Notes under the pieces: generated by a model
Databases searched by the model: none
The model's input: the letters and a program-made list of their open reading frames with translations, nothing else
What the model was told of the DNA's origin: nothing
Origin: Hofstenia miamia
Lineage: Eukaryota; Xenacoelomorpha; Acoela
Direction: 5' to 3'
Length of the DNA stretch: 64,000 nt
Assembly (NCBI GenBank): GCA_004352715.1
Contig: SCFE01000117.1
Span: forward strand, 952,281 to 1,016,280
Made by a program: the position numbers and the translations under genes
Part shown: positions 59,241 through 64,000 of the stretch, piece after piece
Numbering within the stretch: the stretch's first letter is position 1
Layout: each line of letters opens with the position of its first letter

Positions 59241-59496
59241 TATCTGATGTAGTCTCAGAGGGGGCGTGTAGCTTGGTAATCCTTAGTGGTTTGAACCTGA
59301 GGTGTGGGATCTAACCTTACTTACTGAATTTAGGCAAATTGAGTGAGAGGCAACAGCAACAACCAAAGAGCAAAAGAGTGTACTGAAACAGAGAGCTGAG
59401 GAGATGACAATGTCAAATCACTGGATGGTGAGCCAAGCACCAGCAAACCACTAAGGATTACCCAGCTACATGCCCCCTCCAAGACTACATCAGATA
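59241..59496. repeat. 52-bp inverted repeat upstream of third ORF copy 2
   Basis: 59241-59292 and the reverse complement of 59445-59496 agree at about 48 of 52 positions (GATGTAGTCT...GTAATCCTTAGTGGTTT), with a 152-base loop. Possibly the ends of a small MITE inserted at the element's edge. Confidence 0.8.
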
Positions 59497-59499
59497 GAA

Positions 59500-60836
59500 C
59501 TTTATGCTCAAAAGAAAGAGAGAAAGGATGTTGAAAATAGATGGAGAAATACTGTACCCCTATTTTATGGGAACACTAAAAATGAGAAATACCGCATATG
59601 AAAAGCTGTCACAGAAACAAAAGCCCCCATAAGAATATTAGCAAAAACACATGCAACAATCTACCCATAGTGCTAGATGCACAAAAGAGACCAATGGTCA
59701 ACACAATAATAAATTACCAGAGAGAACTGAATGAGACAGTAGAAAGGCCATATATGCACAGCATGGTGCATGTCACAAAAATCTCACACTCAAAACATCT
59801 CAAGGAATCATGGCATATATAGAACAGTTAGCAAGAATACCAGAGATTAACATTGATAAGGATAACTTAACAATCAAAGACATCCTCAAGGAGAAAGAAT
59901 ATAACAAAAATTTAGAAAAACAACTAGGCCAAACACTGAGGATGGCAAGAGTCCAAGGGATAAGAATAGTGATCATTGGAAGAACAACTTTTGAAGAACT
60001 GCCACCATTTCTGGGTGACCTACAAATGTGAGTGGAGAACATGTTCCTATGGGAAAATTTAATGCCAGAAACAAAGATAGCAGAGCAAATATGCCTCAAC
60101 TTACAGATAGATTATTGATAGCTTACTGCAGATTACAGATTAATGGTGGACCCTTGCATAGCAAAAGAGCTATTTAAACAGATAAAAACAATAGAACTGA
60201 CAACAAATGCAGAGGGCATAGAAAAAGCCAACATGCTATTCATCAAGTGCAGCCTCACACAGAAACAGGAGCACATCAAAAAAATACAAGAAATATGGAA
60301 AGAAATGAAACTGCAGAAGACAACTAATGAAGAATGGCCCAAAATAGACATAAAAGCTCCATCAAAAAGATACCATAAAATAATAGAGGTAACAGAGATA
60401 AATAGAGCATATGAGCTGAATTCAACTAAAGATTTCAAAAATATGATATTTGAAGAAAAGAATGCCCTGGAGATTAGATCCAGAACATCTGCATGGCTGC
60501 TAGCTATATTCACAACACAGGAGCAAGAACAATGATTACCAATTCCAAGAGCAGGGCTAGATGTATTAAAAAAGTGAAAAAATATGAGATAGCAATGTCC
60601 CTGATAAACACTCAAACAAAAAATTGGCTGCTCAAAGAACATGTTGAGAAACTGACATCCCCCTGACAAATTCAAAAAGCTGATGCAAGAAATTGAGAAA
60701 TTCATTAGCAGAATAATAGTTAACAATAGCCTGATGGGAAGGACGTCAATGGTGGATATGGCAAACATAACAGGAATAGTACTGGAAGAAATAACAATAT
60801 TTGACAAGCCCATGAAGAAATACATGTGGCTGAGGC
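59500..60836 (+). pseudogene. Unidentified third ORF of the Gypsy family, copy 2
   Basis: Starts after AAGAAAGAGAGAAAGGATGTTG, parallel to copy 1. Conserved blocks: LPIVLDAQKRPMVNTII, ARVQGIRIVIIG, EEWPKIDIKAPSKRYH, WLLAIFTTQEQE, KKYMW. Pieces lie in several frames (59598-59822, 59810-60031, 60143-60535, 60683-60834), so it is dead. The order and spacing match copy 1, which shows these blocks belong to one protein of at least 560 residues. It is more CpG-depleted than copy 1. It is truncated at about 60836, where minus-strand pol begins. Confidence 0.65.
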
Positions 60837-62096
60837 AAGTTCATTGTTGTGATTATTTTGTGTGTTTTGCCTATTGCCTGGCCCACACTTATTTCTCCAT
60901 AATTGAATATCCATTTGTGTCTCTCTAGCACCTCTTTAAGCTGTTGTAATTGTGTTTCATTCAAGTGTTGGTATTCCTTTTCCAACAAATCCAGTGTTTT
61001 ATACTGGTCTTCCTCACTTGCTTTCATCCCTATGTGAGGAGTACTTGCTACATTGATGGTTTTTGTCCACTCACCCTCAAATCAGCAGTGTGGAGAGTAC
61101 ATCCTGTTTTTGTTTGCAAGTCCTTGAGTTGACCATACAAACTACTCTGCTCATCAATGTCTTCCATTGTTTTTCAGATGGCTTTGATGCTGGATTTGAC
61201 ATACTTTCCAAGTATACTTACATTCAGTCTCCTTATGTTGATATTGTGATTAGTTGCATTCAGTATCAGTATTCTCCCTCTTCTGATTTTTATGGCGCAC
61301 ATGCTTGATGGCATTGAGACTCTTTTTTGAATTGATCCCTTTGTTATCATAGATCATTATTTCCACTGTGATCTCTTCTTCTGCTTTAATTTCATGCATC
61401 CTCCACTGATATGGCTGCAGTTTTATATCTTCTTCCAGTTCAAATGCTATTGTTGATAGCTTTCCTTCTTACTCCTCAATTTCAATTTCTTCTTCCCTCA
61501 CTTTGATTGTTCTATTGGAATAATTTATTACACATCCATTCTTTGTTAGGAAATCATTGCCTAGTATCACTTCATATGGCAACAAATTGTTCTCAGTTTC
61601 TATTACTACTAGCAATTGTTTGAAGGTTGTGTTTGCTATCCTGATTTGTACTGCATTGAGCTTGCCTTTTGTGTCTATGTATTCTCTGGATGCATTGATT
61701 AGTCTTTTGTTTGATCATTCCAATTCTTCTTGTTTAAATCCCAGTTTCATAGCACACTCATCTGTTATTATTGATGTCACCACTCCCATGTCAATTGTTG
61801 CCTTCATTAATATCCCATTTATCATTATTGTTATTGTGTTGATATTGTCTAGGTTCATCATGATCATTATCAGTGCTCCATTTTTTGGAGTCAGTGCTCA
61901 AGCTAGTTTTCCAATTCTTCTTTCATTTGGGGATCTTCCAGTAATTCTGTTTCAGATTCAATTACATCTTCATCATTATAATATGCTTCTTCTTCTCCAA
62001 TCATATTGATTTGTTTCCCACATTAATCTTTTCTGTGCCCTTCTGTCCACAGTTGTAGCACTTAATGTCTCTTTCTCTAATTTTCTTTGACTTTCC
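60837..62096 (-). pseudogene. Gypsy Gag knuckle, protease and RT start
   Basis: On minus from 62096: GKSKKIREREIKCYNCGQKG, a CCHC-like zinc knuckle of nucleocapsid type lacking a clear His. Then protease: KATIDMGVVTSIITDECAMK, with Asp kept but Met for Thr in DTG (ATG for ACG); INASREYIDTKGKLN; YEVILGNDFLTKNGCVI. Then the pre-RT stretch LNETQLQQLKEVLERHKWIF and KTHKIITTMNLP. Stops and frame changes occur throughout. It ends at about 60837 against the third ORF on the other strand. The upstream gag part is separated by R1 (62097-63468). Confidence 0.85.
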
Positions 62097-63468
62097 TGTA
62101 ACATCCTGCACCTGGCCCTTTTAGCACAGTGTATTATTGTTAGTAACTATCACTTGATAAATGGCGGGTGAGGATTTACTGATTTAATAGACTGCTAGAC
62201 TTTTCCTCTTTATATAACTAGTTATGTTAACTGAGTACTAATCATCATTGTTTAGGTGACGAAGCTGTGCAGTGTTCTCTCATTAATCATCTGTGGGCTA
62301 CTGCCCGAAGCTGATCTCCACACAACAGTTCCTCTCCTTCATTAGCAACTGACCAAGTTCACTGCACCATCTCAGCTCAATGAGAACTAATTATGTGTAC
62401 TTTACATTAGCTCAGTGCATGTACTCAAGTCAAGATACAACTGACTTAAACTCAATTTTGTAAAGTGTTTGTTGGATTGAATAAGTAAAGCAACTGTAGC
62501 ATCATCCCAAAGAACTAAGCTGCAAACAAAGATTAACGTTGAATGATTAATACTGATTAGAATTATGATTGTAAAATTTAGTTAATTATCTTATTTATTT
62601 TGTAAGATGCGACTAAGTCACAATATTGCACACTCTAAGAAAATTACTGTAGCTGATTAAGTAATTTTTGACCAATTGTAACAAGCGAAATTACGCTTGC
62701 ATAAGAATAGCCATATTGGCAGAAGATTTATTTGAAATTCAAAATCAGCAGGTACTTTAAAATTTTTAAATAAATAGCTGAGAATTTAAGAGAAAATTGA
62801 TTAATAATAAATTATTTGGAGTTTATTTTATTTTCATTCTTCATTTATCTGGTTTGATTATTAAATAAAATATGCAGCTAGGCAAGTTGTGTCAACTAGT
62901 GGCTGGATTCCATCACAGGATCAATTTGAAGGGTCTTTGTGCCAGTCACAAAACCACACTTATGTTACAGTTAGGAGTTTTTCGATTCTTGCCTAGTCTG
63001 ACTATNNNNNNNNNNNNNNNNNNNNNNNNNNNNNNNNNNNNNNNNNNNNNNNNNNNNNNNNNNNNNNNNNNNNNNNNNNNNNNNNNNNNNNNNNNNNNNN
63101 NNNNNNNNNNNNNNNNNNNNNNNNNNNNNNNNNNNNNNNNNNNNNNNNNNNNNNNNNNNNNNNNNNNNNNNNNNNNNNNNNNNNNNNNNNNNNNNNNNNN
63201 NNNNNNNNNNNNNNNNNNNNNNNNNNNNNNNNNNNNNNNNNNNNNNNNNNNNNNNNNNNNNNNNNNNNNNNNNNNNNNNNNNNNNNNNNNNNNNNNNNNN
63301 NNNNNNNNNNNNNNNNNNNNNNNNNNNNNNNNNNNNNNNNNNNNNNNNNNNNNNNNNNNNNNNNNNNNNNNNNNNNNNNNNNNNNNNNNNNNNNNNNNNN
63401 NNNNNNNNNNNNNNNNNNNNNNNNNNNNNNNNNNNGTTTGCAGCTTATTCTTTTTGGGTGATGCTACA
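62097..63468. repeat. R1 inserted in gag, with internal orientation switch and gap
   Basis: 62097-62494 is the R1 5' part, forward. 62495-63005 is the R1 3' half in reverse complement (starts TGTAGCATCATCCC, reaches GGAGTTTTTCGATTCTTGCC). N run 63006-63435. 63436-63468 is the R1 3' end, forward (GTTTGCAGC...GATGCTACA). Either two R1 copies head to head or an assembly chimera. Confidence 0.8.
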
Positions 63469-64000
63469 CACCCTCCTCAGCTTGCATTATGGATAGCACT
63501 GGTCTCTCCCCATGCACAAGAGTGTCAGCTTTTTGTATGAGTGACTCCGCCTCAGAATCTTCCCATGTTATCATTGCATATTTGGATTGCTTTGACATTT
63601 TCAGTACTGCTTCTCATTTGGTGGTGACGGTGTTTGCGTATTTTAGAAATCGAGTTTCCCTGATGTTTTCTGCTATAGGTGTCATTTCTTGCAATTCATT
63701 TATTTTTTGTGAGAAAATGTCAAAGTATTTCTCATACAAGCAAATGCCTTTTATTGCTATTAGGAGCGTCATCTGCACATTGGCTTTACACATGTGGGCT
63801 AAGTCTGCTCTCATCTGTGTATTCAGATAAAAGAAGGTAAAGACCTTTCATAGGCTGCGTGTGTTCACTACATCTTTATAGAAGAAGCTGATGTTATCCA
63901 CTACTTCTTGCTCCTATATCTCGCCAGGATCATTCTTTCCAATGCGCATCATAGTGACAATTTCCACTCTTTTCATTGCGTCATAGTAGCAATACTTTTG
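63469..64000 (-). pseudogene. Gypsy gag fragment at window edge
   Basis: On minus from the edge: YYDAMKRVEIVTMM, FTFFYLNTQMRADLAHMCKA, NVQMTLLIAIKGICLYEKYF, and YAMIT, stop, EDSEAESLIQKADTLV. These match the order in the copy at 11438-12540 (YYNVTKRIKIITMLR, LLTLMIALKGLHLYERF, KSWDDILAAEI). Two or three stops. It continues beyond the window. R1 separates it from the knuckle-protease piece on the same strand, so both were one gag-pol. Confidence 0.8.

Noticed and set aside
60133-60825. 230-residue hydrophobic minus-strand frame resembling a membrane protein
   Set aside because: It is the antisense shadow of third ORF copy 2, which is supported by homology to copy 1.
61557-62009. 150-residue plus-strand frame
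   Set aside because: Antisense shadow of the Gypsy protease on minus.

Overview
The window is AT-rich nuclear DNA from an animal or close animal relative, probably an invertebrate. The case rests on two spliced genes with animal-like products (a nucleosome assembly protein NAP1 and ribosomal protein eL33/RPL35A), short GT-AG introns mixed with long introns full of transposons, and a mixed mobile-element load: Gypsy, Penelope, LINE, Polinton, P-like, mariner and hAT. I cannot name the species. No prokaryotic, CRISPR, rRNA or tRNA feature was recognised.

Layout. 1-12.6 kb: decayed pieces of one Gypsy LTR-retrotransposon family (integrase end, an unexplained third ORF, gag), cut up by two dispersed repeats, here called R1 (about 1.1 kb, starts TGTAACATCC, ends GATGCTACA) and R2 (starts TGTAGAAT), and by a TA-flanked MITE. 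13.1-14.0 kb: a Penelope-like fragment. 15.5-15.9 kb: a foldback MITE. 16,151-26,800: a complete but short Polinton/Maverick with long terminal inverted repeats, a 6-bp target duplication, a broken protein-primed DNA polymerase B and several small genes. 26.8-30.2 kb: no gene seen. 30,213-34,544 (minus): NAP1, five coding exons. 36.8-38.7 kb: small Gypsy, Penelope and LINE fragments. 39,218-42,684 (minus): eL33, with a mariner deletion derivative in its large intron. 43.0-44.3 kb: a foldback element containing a hAT-type MITE. 44.6-47.0 kb (minus): a THAP/P-element-like transposase pseudogene. 48.9-55.5 kb: an old, CpG-depleted Gypsy copy with paired repeats, split by a CpG-rich insertion. 55.5-59.2 kb: AT-rich, no gene. 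59.2-64 kb: a second copy of the third ORF on plus, meeting a gag-protease-RT copy on minus, with R1 inserted in gag.

Only NAP1 and eL33 look like working host genes. Both are on the minus strand and may be neighbours in one orientation. Everything else is mobile DNA or its debris. The Polinton is the best preserved element, and some of its small genes may still be intact even though its polymerase is frameshifted.

Assembly quality matters here. There are three N runs (2606-3605, 53803-54643, 63006-63435) and single Ns at 9290 and 13153. A 607-bp perfect duplication ends next to a 12-base match to the Nextera/Tn5 adapter. One R1 copy switches orientation internally beside an N run.
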